The notes: generated from the letters alone by a model not told the origin. A DNA stretch of 9,076 nt from Leptospira ellisii (GCF_002811955.1 NZ_NPEF01000085.1:5922-14997); one strand, 5' to 3'; shown: positions 1 to 7,337, counted from the stretch's first letter. Numbers and translations: made by a program.

Positions 1-197
1 AACCAAACCTTCCCCTTTTTGAATTCCGTCCAGGCGAAAGGCAGAAAAATCAGACTCGCGGTTCCGAACCTTAGGGCGAGAAAGATGGAAGGCGACGTAT
101 CCCTCAAACCGAAGATCGTCATGGTGAAGGTTCCGCCCCAGATCAGGGTGCAAAGCACGAGATAAAATTCGTTTCCGAATCGCGAGACGATATTCAT
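1..197 (-). CDS. EamA/DMT-superfamily transporter, N-terminal part (runs off the left edge)
   Basis: This is a partial minus-strand reading frame that starts with ATG at 197 and stays open to base 1, giving 65 complete codons. The translation begins [16 protein letters not shown] and continues with an [13 protein letters not shown] segment and an [16 protein letters not shown] segment. A first transmembrane helix with a W-G-x-T/S-F signature (about residues 12-30), then a short polar turn and a second helix with a conserved Arg (about 38-56), is the typical start of EamA/RhaT-type DMT permeases. Those are inner-membrane carriers for metabolites such as amino acids. The ATG overlaps the stop of the upstream carboxypeptidase gene in an ATGA arrangement, so the two are probably co-transcribed and translationally coupled. 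No strong Shine-Dalgarno is seen, only a purine-rich AAAGAAAAG upstream, which fits re-initiation. The substrate cannot be told. The family call rests on the N-terminus alone. Confidence 0.8.
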   Translation of the reverse strand, partial: MNIVSRFGNEFYLVLCTLIWGGTFTMTIFGLRDTSPSIFLALRFGTASLIFLPFAWTEFKKGKVW

Positions 198-1723
198 TGC
201 GATTTACTTTTCTTTAATATGATTTTCAAAGGTTCCCAGCTCCTGTTCGGTCGAACGACGACCTCCGAACTTTCGTATCCGTCCCTGCTTATCCTCACTT
301 TGGTCTCTTTCCGATCCGGAAAAAGCTGAAAGAAAAAACCGTTTTTCGGATTGGAGGTCCGCCTCTCGTCGTGGAAGTATTTCACCCGTTCGACCTCGAT
401 CCTCGCCTCGATCGGAGATCCTTGTTCGTCCTCGATCCTCAAAAGGATCCGTCTCCCGTCCATCATTTCGTTTAACAGAATGTTCCATCCCTCTCGCAGA
501 CTGAGATTGATCCGTTCCACGTCCTTATAAACAGGATTCAGATGGGTCGTTTCGAGCAGATACGCGAGCGTTCCGTGGGTGAAGTAGAAATAATCCTGAT
601 CCACTCCGTCTATGGGATAGATGTTTTTTCTGGCTTCGAATTCCTTTTCCGGATTCAGCGAAGCGACCGAAGCGGCGATTTTTTTCCCCAATTCCGAGGC
701 CATATCGGGCTCCGGATTGTTCAGCGTGTCGATCGAATACGGCACCAACAGACAATTTGCATATGCATGAAAGCTGATAGACGCGACGAACCTTTCCCGG
801 TCCGCAAGCTCCATCATCGCTTTGGTTTCGGGTTCCGAACCGGGCGAGGGTCCGCGATAAAAATAGTTCGAAGGATTGGCCGAGGAATATCCGCCGCCGG
901 TCTTTCCCCAATAAAAGGGGTAGTTCCGATTGATGTCCACCCCCGGATTGAGTTTTTCGTTGACCGGCCCGACTCCCGGATATCCGTTTTTTCTTCCCAT
1001 AAGGTGCGAGACGTGCCAAAAGTGACGCGCGCCGTCCGGATTTACGATCGGAACGATCCAGATCCGCATCTTATTTAGAATTTGTTCATATTCTTTCGGA
1101 TCGGAAAGCACGGAATATATGATGTCGTAGCAGTGCTCGACGGAAATCACCTCGTTGGCGTGATGCGCACAGTTGAACAAGACGGAGATTTTTTCCCCGT
1201 CTGGCGTTTCCGAATCGGACAAAACCAACGCGGGGATTTCCCTCCCCCTCGCCGTCTTTCCGATCACCTCGACACGGGCCAGCTTGGAATAGAGGTTGGC
1301 GATTCCCGATAAATAATGAATATTTAATATATTATCCTTGTATCCCTTTTTCAGATCGGCCAATCCGGAGAACGATTCTCCGATCAGCTCCTGATAATTG
1401 CCCGAATAATATTTGAACGGTAGGGACTGTTTGACGAGGACGATTCCGGTCGAGGACGAGGCGAGCGCTTCCGCTTCCTCCTTGGGAAGCACGGCATAAT
1501 ACGCGTCGGTCTCCTGATAGCTTACGGAATAACGTCCCTCCGTCTTTTCGCGGAATTCCCCCAGACGTCCCGGCTCGATCTTCACGAGAATCATCCTTCT
1601 CATGTCGTTCAACGGGGAATTTGGAATTCTCTTACGGAAAAAACCCGCGCAGGAGATCGTTAAAAACGATGTGAAACCGAGGATCAGAACGGTTCGTGTC
1701 AGAAGGAAGATGCGAGTTTTCAT
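194..1723 (-). CDS. M14-family zinc carboxypeptidase, predicted lipoprotein
   Basis: Numbering is from the ATG at 1723 (509 residues). An n-region of basic residues and a hydrophobic core end in LTISC (Cys25), a spirochaete-style lipobox. Residues about 42-105 look like a small alpha/beta prodomain. The catalytic domain spans about 120-420. It has the zinc ligands H188 and E191 (HHANE) and H319 (ISFHAY), the N265-R266 pair (DINRNYPF) that binds the substrate carboxylate in carboxypeptidase A, a Tyr-containing segment near 369 (NIYPIDG), and the general base E391 (LAYLLETT). Residues about 425-505 look like a carboxypeptidase regulatory-like beta-sandwich. All core catalytic residues are present, so it should be an active peptidase trimming C-terminal residues at the cell surface or in the periplasm. 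The ATG is preferred because it gives a normal-length signal peptide. A GTG at 1753 (AAAAGGG upstream) would add 10 residues and is a real alternative. Its stop overlaps the transporter start. Confidence 0.9.
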   Translation of the reverse strand: MKTRIFLLTRTVLILGFTSFLTISCAGFFRKRIPNSPLNDMRRMILVKIEPGRLGEFREKTEGRYSVSYQETDAYYAVLPKEEAEALASSSTGIVLVKQSLPFKYYSGNYQELIGESFSGLADLKKGYKDNILNIHYLSGIANLYSKLARVEVIGKTARGREIPALVLSDSETPDGEKISVLFNCAHHANEVISVEHCYDIIYSVLSDPKEYEQILNKMRIWIVPIVNPDGARHFWHVSHLMGRKNGYPGVGPVNEKLNPGVDINRNYPFYWGKTGGGYSSANPSNYFYRGPSPGSEPETKAMMELADRERFVASISFHAYANCLLVPYSIDTLNNPEPDMASELGKKIAASVASLNPEKEFEARKNIYPIDGVDQDYFYFTHGTLAYLLETTHLNPVYKDVERINLSLREGWNILLNEMMDGRRILLRIEDEQGSPIEARIEVERVKYFHDERRTSNPKNGFFFQLFPDRKETKVRISRDGYESSEVVVRPNRSWEPLKIILKKSKSQ

Positions 1724-1862
1724 TCTTTCCCGAAGGATAGAACTAATCTTCACGAATCCCTTTTGGAATCCATATTTTTTTGCGAAAATACGGAATCAAG
1801 TTTCGGCCGGTCCCGACTCCGTATAAGATTCCTTCGGGTCCGCGCTGTCCCGGAATTTTCTC

Positions 1863-1895
1863 TTGATTTGTCCGTTTCGTTTTCCAGTCTATCCT
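1863..1895 (+). promoter_or_regulatory. Possible weak promoter for the FGE-like operon
   Basis: In the divergent gap between the carboxypeptidase and the FGE-like gene, a TTGTCC at 1868-1873 lies 16 bases before TATCCT at 1890-1895. This is a poor match to a sigma-70 promoter, and a TTGATT at 1863 is an alternative -35 with looser spacing. It is the best candidate on the plus strand but remains a guess. No convincing promoter was found for the minus-strand carboxypeptidase in the same gap. Confidence 0.2.
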
Positions 1896-1897
1896 CA

Positions 1898-1927
1898 TTC
1901 TAAAAAACCCGAACGGATCTTTTAGAA
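1898..1927. promoter_or_regulatory. Inverted repeat just upstream of the FGE-like gene
   Basis: Two perfect 8-base arms, TTCTAAAA (1898-1905) and TTTTAGAA (1920-1927), are separated by 14 bases. CCCG (1908-1911) and CGGG (1928-1931) form a second, offset pairing possibility. The repeat ends 13 bases before the ATG at 1941. It could be an operator, or an RNA hairpin near the ribosome-binding region. The start codon has no clear Shine-Dalgarno sequence, so occlusion of initiation is possible but unproven. Confidence 0.4.
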
Positions 1928-1940
1928 CGGGAACCTTTCC

Positions 1941-2822
1941 ATGAAACCGAAATCTCGCTCCATTCTTCTTTTATTATCGTCTTTGTTCGTTTTATCGATT
2001 TCTGCCCGCTGCAAACTGGTCGCTGATTCGGCCTGTGGCGGCCGGGAAATCGCAGGGATGAAATGTATTCCCGCGGGGGAATTCGTCCGCGGAAGCGATA
2101 AACACGACGCCGATGAAAGACCGGAGGAGAAAGTCTATGTAAGCGATTTTTACATGGACGTATACGAGGTGACGAACGAGGAATTCGACAAATGTAAAAA
2201 CGCCGGTAAATGTCAGGAATGTCTGAAAACCGGAAAATGCAATTACATCGGTCCGCGTTATGGGAAACCGTATCTGGGACCCAAACAACCCGCTGCGGGC
2301 ATCAGCTGGTACACCGCAAAGGAATACTGCGAATGGGCCGGCAAACGCTTGCCCACGGAAGCCGAATGGGAAAAAGCCGCACGGGGTCCCAACGGGAATT
2401 TATATCCCTGGGGCAACGAACCCGCAACCTGCGAACGTGCGATCATCGAAGTGGGAGACGTCAAGGGTTGTGTGGCCAAAAAAACCGAAAAGCCGCATCT
2501 GATGCCCACCGCAAACGTGGGAACCCGGGCTCCGGGCGTCTACGGACTTTACGATATGGCCGGCAATTCCTGGGAATGGACGCAGGATTGGTATTCCTCC
2601 TCCTTCAAAACCTGCGGCGAAGCTTGCAGGGGAAAGGATCCGAAAGGACCTTGCGGAGGAAAGGAAAACTGTCCCGGTCATACCAAGAAGGTTTTAAAAA
2701 GCGGATCCTGGTGGTGGCCCGCGGCCTACGCGAGAGGTTCCAAACGCAGGTCTCATATCCCCGAAAATTTTCCGGAATACCATCACTTCGGATTCCGCTG
2801 TGCAAAGGACGCAAACGATTAA
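1941..2822 (+). CDS. FGE/SUMF1-like domain protein, secreted or lipoprotein, catalytic cysteines absent
   Basis: The product has 293 residues. An N-terminal signal peptide ends near SISARC (Cys24). Arg just before the Cys is unusual for a lipobox, so it may be a lipoprotein or a signal-peptidase-I substrate. The rest is a full FGE-sulfatase-type fold: MKCIPAGEFVRGS (40-52), FYMDVYEVTNEEF (70-82), GISWYTAKEYCEWAGKRLP (120-138), TEAEWEKAARG (139-149), YPWGN (155-159), GLYDMAGNSWEW (202-213), LKSGSWWW (252-259) and FGFRC (283-287). True formylglycine-generating enzymes carry two catalytic Cys shortly after the GGSW motif. Here those positions are W259 and A264, so sulfatase activation is not expected and a binding or structural role is more likely. 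Fourteen cysteines lie after the signal peptide, including clusters at 85-100 and 225-244, which suggests disulfides. The next gene starts one base after its stop. Confidence 0.88.
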   Translation: MKPKSRSILLLLSSLFVLSISARCKLVADSACGGREIAGMKCIPAGEFVRGSDKHDADERPEEKVYVSDFYMDVYEVTNEEFDKCKNAGKCQECLKTGKCNYIGPRYGKPYLGPKQPAAGISWYTAKEYCEWAGKRLPTEAEWEKAARGPNGNLYPWGNEPATCERAIIEVGDVKGCVAKKTEKPHLMPTANVGTRAPGVYGLYDMAGNSWEWTQDWYSSSFKTCGEACRGKDPKGPCGGKENCPGHTKKVLKSGSWWWPAAYARGSKRRSHIPENFPEYHHFGFRCAKDAND

Positions 2823-2823
2823 T

Positions 2824-3924
2824 ATGTGCAAAAATTCTAAATTAAGAATTCATTGGATACTTCCGATTTTTTTTCTCGGAAGTTCTTTCTGTTCCGGATC
2901 GGAAAAGATCAAGGAAAACCGTTCCCTAAGCGAACAGGACGTCGTCTCCAAAACCGCGGTTTTACGCGACACTCCCCAGGAAACCCTGATCCCCACCAAA
3001 TGGGACGTAGGCGACACTACCGTCTCCAACGAGGATCGCCTCGACCTTTTGATTCCGCACGTGCAAAACGTAGGCAACGCCTACGTCGGAGTCGGATCCG
3101 AGCAGAATCTGACGATCGCCGCGTGGGCCAAATCGGACTTCGTCTATCTCATGGACTTCACCCAGATCGTGGTTCACGCAAACGAGATCACGATTCTGTT
3201 CCTCAAAAAAGGAGAAAAGAAAGAGGACTTCATCCGCTTCTGGGGAAAGGAAGGGGAAAAGGAAGCGTTCGAATTGATCGGAGCTTCCCTGACCGATCCG
3301 GACAAATACAAGAAGGTTTACAAACAGGCCTCCCCGTTCATTCGGAAACGTCACAGAACCAATCTGATGCTTTCAAAAAAATACGGTTATAAGATGTTCC
3401 AGACCGACGACGAACAATATACGTATATTAGAAAATTGGCATTGGACGACAGGATATTGCCTTTGCGGGGAAATCTTCTCGGAAGCGTGACGTTAACCGG
3501 AATCGGGAACACGCTCAAAAAAGCGGGACACAAACTCGGAATCATCTACTTCAGCAACGCGGAGGAATACTTCGCTTATCCTCAGGAATTCAAAAATTCC
3601 ATCATCAATCTTCCTGTGGAGGAAAATTCCCTCGTCGTGAGAACGATATCCGTACGAAGGGATCTGTTTCCCTGGTCGCCGGGATCGGAAATTTCCACGG
3701 ATAGGGGATTCCACTACTGCGTTCAGAAGATCAATAATTTTCAGAAATGGCTTGCGAGCGGCAAACCCGGATTACGATCCCTGCAAATCATGGCGGAAGG
3801 CGGAACCGTGGATAAGAAAAACGGAATCACCGTCGTAGACAAGGAACCCGTCGTCGCACCAGCCCCTTCCTCGCCGTCGGAGGCTCCCTCAAAATCCGCC
3901 GGAACGAATTCGACGCCCCGATAA
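2824..3924 (+). CDS. Predicted lipoprotein of an uncharacterised GVGxEQN family
   Basis: The product has 366 residues from the ATG at 2824, one base after the preceding stop. A GTG at 2800, inside the upstream gene, would add 8 residues. The ATG is chosen because it gives a compact signal peptide, MCKNSKLRIHWILPIFFLGSSFC, with Cys23 as the likely lipidation site. An AAGGA lies 14 bases upstream, farther than usual. The core contains NAYVGVGSEQNLT (85-97) followed by AWAKSDFVYLMDFT (100-113), a Gly-rich loop, helix and acidic-ended strand that resemble a Rossmann or methyltransferase-like nucleotide-binding layout. Later come LGIIYFSNAEEYF (238-250), LPVEENSLVVRT (263-274) and a Pro/Ser-rich tail (341-366). 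I recall similar GVGPEQN and SNxExY motifs in hypothetical proteins of other bacteria, but I know no established function. Its operon partner is the FGE-like protein, so both probably act in the cell envelope. Any enzymatic role is inference. Confidence 0.82.
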   Translation: MCKNSKLRIHWILPIFFLGSSFCSGSEKIKENRSLSEQDVVSKTAVLRDTPQETLIPTKWDVGDTTVSNEDRLDLLIPHVQNVGNAYVGVGSEQNLTIAAWAKSDFVYLMDFTQIVVHANEITILFLKKGEKKEDFIRFWGKEGEKEAFELIGASLTDPDKYKKVYKQASPFIRKRHRTNLMLSKKYGYKMFQTDDEQYTYIRKLALDDRILPLRGNLLGSVTLTGIGNTLKKAGHKLGIIYFSNAEEYFAYPQEFKNSIINLPVEENSLVVRTISVRRDLFPWSPGSEISTDRGFHYCVQKINNFQKWLASGKPGLRSLQIMAEGGTVDKKNGITVVDKEPVVAPAPSSPSEAPSKSAGTNSTPR

Positions 3925-3934
3925 CGCGTCTCTT

Positions 3935-3969
3935 CGATCGAAAGAAAGGACTTTCTTTTCTTTCGATCG
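3935..3969 (+). terminator. Strong hairpin after the two-lipoprotein operon, terminator-like
   Basis: A perfect 13-base inverted repeat, CGATCGAAAGAAA (3935-3947) and TTTCTTTCGATCG (3957-3969), flanks a 9-base loop and begins 11 bases after the stop at 3924. The 3' arm is pyrimidine-rich, but what follows is TCTCTCTCC rather than a clean T-run. It therefore fits a weak intrinsic terminator or a 3'-end stabilising structure. It separates the operon from the membrane protein gene at 4033. Confidence 0.55.
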
Positions 3970-4032
3970 TCTCTCTCCGAACGGTAAAACACTTTACAAA
4001 CCGATCCTAAAAGAATCCACTCCTCTCGCAGA

Positions 4033-5706
4033 ATGAAACGGCGCATAGGAGAATGGATCGTATTCGTCGTTTCCGTATCTTCTTTTTTACTTTCCCTCGA
4101 CGGCGGTCCTGCGCTGCGGGATCTCGCCTTTAACGCGGACGTATTGTATGCGGCTACGCTTTACCAAGACTTGATCGTCGACGGAAATCCGCTGCGAGGC
4201 TGGAGTCTTACCCCTTCCCCGTATTTTTTTCCGGATCTGTTCCTATACTTTTGTCTGCGTCCCTGGATCACGGACGGGATAACGAGCGTATACGTTTCCT
4301 TTTTGTCGCAGGTTTTGCTGCTCGCTTTCTCTCTCTTCTATTTTTTAGGTTCGGAAGAGGATTCCGACGAAGGCCGGACCTTCGTCAAATCAGCAGCTAT
4401 TTTAGTATATTCTTTTTTTCTAATTCTTCCTTCCTTTTTTTACGGAACTTTCCACGTATTCGGCTTCGTATCCCACGGAGGTGCGCTTTCGTTTTCGCTT
4501 ATTTCCGCGGGATTGTGGATACGGACGAATTCCCGAAAACCCGCTTCGGATTCCGAACGCGGCACCCCGTTCGTTTCCGTTTCCGTCGGCGCGAAAACGG
4601 AAACGGTTTCGTATTTCATCAAGGCGGTCCTTTTTTCGCTTCTTCAGATCCTTTTACTCGTTTCCGATCCGCTGTATTTTTTCTTTTTCAGTCTACCTTG
4701 CGTCGCTTTGAGCGTTCGGGATTTTTTCTCGTCGAAAAATAGAAGAAGATACGCGCCTTCGCTTTTTTTAGGCGCCGTAACTCTGGCCGGTTTATTCTGT
4801 TATAGGGTTCTGATCCGCTCCGACTTCGTTTTTATACCGACCGGATATTACGCGGGAGAGACCTCTTGGAATTTTTGGAAACCGATCGAAGACACGATCC
4901 GATATCAAAACCGACCCGATTCCGGCCCGCTTCTCCTACTCACGTTCGTCTATCTTTCGCTTTTTCCGATCCTTTTCTATCCGAAAAAAAGCGCGGACGG
5001 CGCAACGGTACGAACGGTTCGAAAAACGACCTCCTCTCGGAGATTCGAATTTTTAATCCTTGCAGTCGCTCTATCTTCTTTAGGAATCTTAGGAACCGGA
5101 ACGATATCGGGTCTTTTTCGCGGGGAAGGAATCGCGATCCGATATCTGCTCCCTCTGCTGTTTTTTTGGGTTCCCCTGCAGATTCTCGCATGGTCGAAAC
5201 ACCGTTCTTTCTTCGAAAATAAATTATATCTTTTGTATATTCCAATTTTATTATTGATAACGACATCGTTTCTCCGGGGCGAAATCCGCTTCTCCTTATA
5301 CGAAGATCCGTTGACGTCCTGTTTGGACGAAAAAACGAAGGAATACGGGCTCCGGAAAGGAATGTCCGATTTTTGGACTTCGAGAAGGATCCGCATATTC
5401 TCCAAAACCGGCCTGCGTGCGGATAATTTTCTTCCCGATCTTCATCCAGAGTATTGGCAGAATTCCTGGAATTGGTATACGGAATCTTCGGGCGGAGAAT
5501 ACGACTTCGCGGTGCTTCCCGGATTGAATCGGAACGATTTGATCGTCTCTTTCGGGGATCCGAAAACGAAAATCACATGTGATAAAAATGATATTCTAAT
5601 ATGGGACAAAACATCGGCGGAAAAATTCTCACGATTTCGGGAGAGGAAAACCCGCGAGATCGACCTCTGGCACAAACTCACGGGAAGAAAAAGGACGACC
5701 CCGTAA
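4033..5706 (+). CDS. Polytopic membrane protein with GT-C glycosyltransferase-like layout
   Basis: The product has 557 residues with about 10-11 hydrophobic segments, roughly at 7-22, 64-80, 86-105, 118-135, 143-163, 196-225, 242-262, 298-317, 338-360, 368-386 and 397-412. A soluble C-terminal domain of about 145 residues follows. After the first helix comes a loop with NADVLYAATLYQDL (34-47), then GWSLTPSPYFFPDL (56-69). An acidic residue in this first extracytoplasmic loop, followed by an aromatic and proline-rich segment, is typical of GT-C enzymes that use lipid-linked sugars. The C-terminal domain has GLRKGMSDFWTSRR (439-452), which resembles a G-L-x-D-Y-W motif I recall from uncharacterised membrane proteins. 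The role in glycan transfer is inferred from architecture only. The ATG has no good Shine-Dalgarno. The 108-base gap holding a hairpin suggests it is not tightly linked to the upstream operon. Its 3' end converges on the minus-strand paralogue pair. Confidence 0.72.
   Translation: MKRRIGEWIVFVVSVSSFLLSLDGGPALRDLAFNADVLYAATLYQDLIVDGNPLRGWSLTPSPYFFPDLFLYFCLRPWITDGITSVYVSFLSQVLLLAFSLFYFLGSEEDSDEGRTFVKSAAILVYSFFLILPSFFYGTFHVFGFVSHGGALSFSLISAGLWIRTNSRKPASDSERGTPFVSVSVGAKTETVSYFIKAVLFSLLQILLLVSDPLYFFFFSLPCVALSVRDFFSSKNRRRYAPSLFLGAVTLAGLFCYRVLIRSDFVFIPTGYYAGETSWNFWKPIEDTIRYQNRPDSGPLLLLTFVYLSLFPILFYPKKSADGATVRTVRKTTSSRRFEFLILAVALSSLGILGTGTISGLFRGEGIAIRYLLPLLFFWVPLQILAWSKHRSFFENKLYLLYIPILLLITTSFLRGEIRFSLYEDPLTSCLDEKTKEYGLRKGMSDFWTSRRIRIFSKTGLRADNFLPDLHPEYWQNSWNWYTESSGGEYDFAVLPGLNRNDLIVSFGDPKTKITCDKNDILIWDKTSAEKFSRFRERKTREIDLWHKLTGRKRTTP
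4577..4606 (+). repeat. Inverted repeat within the membrane protein gene
   Basis: CCGTTTCCGT (4577-4586) and ACGGAAACGG (4597-4606) are perfect 10-base complementary arms with a 10-base loop. They lie in the codons of a polar linker (near residues 182-192, VSVSVGAKTET) between hydrophobic segments. The linker is simple in composition, so chance is possible. Confidence 0.4.
5591..5602. repeat. 12-base element ATATTCTAATAT, copy 1 (inside a coding region)
   Basis: This copy is identical to the core of the two elements upstream of the tandem paralogues (7405 and 9046). It is a near-palindrome, ATATT-CT-AATAT. Here it encodes part of NDILIW near the end of the membrane protein gene, so it may be coincidental. 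Confidence 0.35.
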
Positions 5707-5798
5707 AAAAACGGATACGCGGCCGAAGCGGAACGAAATCGACGCGACCGGTTTCGACCGAATATCCTGAAATCACTTCCTTCTTTTTAGAAAACGGA

Positions 5799-5829
5799 CC
5801 GTCTTTCGGGATATTGTTCCGAAAAACGG
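5799..5829 (-). terminator. Probable terminator after the downstream paralogue
   Basis: On the minus strand, CCGTTTTTCGG and CCGAAAGACGG pair as an 11-base stem with one G-U wobble and a 9-base loop. The hairpin starts 10 bases after the stop of the 5840-7213 gene, and a CCGTTTTC follows the stem. On the plus strand the wobble becomes a C-A mismatch, so the structure fits the minus-strand gene better. It may also stop transcripts arriving from the convergent membrane protein gene. Confidence 0.5.
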
Positions 5830-5839
5830 CATCTTAAAT

Positions 5840-7213
5840 TCAATCCAAATCTTTAGAAACGACCACGACGCGCGGATCGTTACCCGAACCGTTGCCGCAT
5901 CCGGAGAACGCGAAAAAAAGCGCGTTCGTCGCGCGATCATGCGTTATGCTGCTATCGGGCGGAGGTCCGAAAGGAACGCAGGCGTTGTAACCCGTCTCGT
6001 CGTAGACGTTACCCGCGTTGGTCCACAAGCCCAAACCGGAAAGATACGTTTTGACCACCGGCTTTAGATTGAAGAATTCGATACAACCCACATACAATCG
6101 ATCGTTGAACGTGTTGAACGTCATATCGGTGCAGACGTTATCCATAGACGACGAGTTTCCGATAAACTCGTTTCCGAGAGGAACCCATTGATTACCGCTG
6201 AGTCTTCTCACGGTGGATTGGATTTTTCCTCCTTCGGAGGAGGTCGTCTTTCTGGACGTCAGCAGAAACGGGACACCCGCGCCGTTGATCTCCAGATCCG
6301 GATGTGCGTAGTATTTGGAATTGGGATCCGAAGAGGAAAGAGTGGAGATCGCGTGTTGCGCCGGAATCGAATTTCCTTCCTTGACCCAAAAATAATACGT
6401 CGGCTGTCCGGGAATCGAAAGAGGCTGTAGACGGAAAACCTCGAACGAGGACAAAAACCCGTTCTCCGTACCCACGACGATCCGCAACGGATATCCGCTT
6501 CGGAAAGCGAGTCTAACGTGCGCCACCGTCCCTGGAGCGGAAAAACCGGGTTGACCCACCGCTTCCCAAACCCCCGCGCTTTGAACGTGGTTATGGATCC
6601 GTTTTACTACGGTCACCCTGCCTTCCTGGGTCTGATCCGGATACGCGAAATAATCGCTTGCATAATCCGAAATCATATCCGTGGAACTCTTGGAGGCGGG
6701 ATAATGCGAAGTCGTAGCGATCTGCGGAACGATCGCCGAAGTGTCGCCTAACGTTGAATATCCGGAACAAGGCGCGTTCAAACATCCCAAAATCGGAGAA
6801 GTCAAACTCGTTCCGGCGATCTCGTAATTGTAATCGCCTAAATCCGCGTATCCGTTAAAGGAAAAACCTCGGTTCGTATATCCGGGATTCCCCATAGAAA
6901 GCCAGGAATCGGAAAAGAACGGAAAGACTCCTCCTCCGTTATAACCCTCCAAACGATGGATACGGATCCTTTTCTGAGCGACGGCGGGATCCGTACTCGC
7001 TTCCGTATAAGCCAAAACCACGTTACGCAAAACGTTGTTTTGCGGATTGGTATTCTGGATCGTCCGGATCCTCAGGTTCGTACCGAGCTCCAAAGCTCCT
7101 ACGGGAGTATTCGGCAGCAGAAAGCTTCCCGAATGCCTCCAATTCTCCTCCGCGAACACGACGGAAGAGAAACACAAAATCAAAATCGCGATTATGCGAT
7201 TTATCCGTTTCAT
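5840..7213 (-). CDS. Secreted six-cysteine beta-rich protein, paralogue A
   Basis: The product has 457 residues with a signal peptide, MKRINRIIAILILCFSSVVFA, cleaved after VFA. No lipobox is seen at the cleavage site, since Cys14 lies inside the hydrophobic core. The mature part is rich in short strands and turns with recurring patterns: SDYFAYPDQTQEGRVTVVK (186-204), WEAVGQPGFSAPG (216-228), YYAHPDLEINGAGVPFLL (301-318), RRLSGNQWVPLGNEF (336-350), FNTFNDRLYVGCI (366-378), THDRATNALFFAFSGCG (424-440) and a final VVVVSKDLD. Alternating F/Y-A-Y and W-x-x-V/L-G motifs of this kind are seen in beta-propeller repeat proteins, so a propeller is the best structural guess. Six mature cysteines (144, 149, 361, 377, 412, 439) match those of the neighbour at 7500-8855. 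Its start has a good AGAGGTG ribosome site. I do not recognise a named function. A secreted binding or adhesion role is inference. Confidence 0.85.
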   Translation of the reverse strand: MKRINRIIAILILCFSSVVFAEENWRHSGSFLLPNTPVGALELGTNLRIRTIQNTNPQNNVLRNVVLAYTEASTDPAVAQKRIRIHRLEGYNGGGVFPFFSDSWLSMGNPGYTNRGFSFNGYADLGDYNYEIAGTSLTSPILGCLNAPCSGYSTLGDTSAIVPQIATTSHYPASKSSTDMISDYASDYFAYPDQTQEGRVTVVKRIHNHVQSAGVWEAVGQPGFSAPGTVAHVRLAFRSGYPLRIVVGTENGFLSSFEVFRLQPLSIPGQPTYYFWVKEGNSIPAQHAISTLSSSDPNSKYYAHPDLEINGAGVPFLLTSRKTTSSEGGKIQSTVRRLSGNQWVPLGNEFIGNSSSMDNVCTDMTFNTFNDRLYVGCIEFFNLKPVVKTYLSGLGLWTNAGNVYDETGYNACVPFGPPPDSSITHDRATNALFFAFSGCGNGSGNDPRVVVVSKDLD

Positions 7214-7217
7214 TCAG

Positions 7218-7225
7218 CACCTCTT
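7218..7225 (-). promoter_or_regulatory. Ribosome-binding site of paralogue A
   Basis: AAGAGGTG on the minus strand ends 4 bases before the ATG at 7213. The same eight bases at the same spacing precede paralogue B, which fixes both start codons. Confidence 0.75.
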
Positions 7226-7239
7226 GATTTTTTTATCTC

Positions 7240-7247
7240 GCCGCGGC
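7240..7247. promoter_or_regulatory. Shared palindrome GCCGCGGC in the leader of paralogue A
   Basis: This self-complementary 8-base sequence lies 27 bases from the start codon. The same sequence lies 22 bases from the start of paralogue B (8877-8884). It is one of few leader sequences the duplicates still share, but it is short, so chance is possible. Confidence 0.35.
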
Positions 7248-7337
7248 GGGACGAACTTAGGTCGTCTTTTGCCGCGCAGGGAATCAAACAAACGAAAACC
7301 CCGAAATTCCGCTCAAAACGAGAAAAGTCCTTGTCCG

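Noticed and set aside
542..1078. Plus-strand open frame of 178 codons
   Set aside because: It lies opposite the M14 carboxypeptidase, whose catalytic motifs prove the minus-strand reading. The product is Arg-rich nonsense typical of a shadow frame.
2800..2823. GTG at 2800 as the start of the second lipoprotein
   Set aside because: It would extend the signal peptide with polar residues overlapping the upstream gene. The ATG at 2824 gives a normal lipoprotein signal. It is not fully excluded.
2210..2845. Plus-strand open frame of 211 codons
   Set aside because: It is an out-of-frame shadow of the FGE-like gene, which has clear family motifs in the other frame.
4251..4742. Plus-strand open frame of 163 codons inside the membrane protein gene
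   Set aside because: It is an alternative frame rich in Arg and Phe with no start signal. The surrounding 557-residue frame has consistent membrane topology.
5601..5837. Plus-strand open frame of 78 codons overlapping the end of the membrane protein gene
   Set aside because: It overlaps the membrane protein out of frame, has no ribosome-binding site, and its low-complexity basic product resembles no family. It also covers the terminator hairpin.
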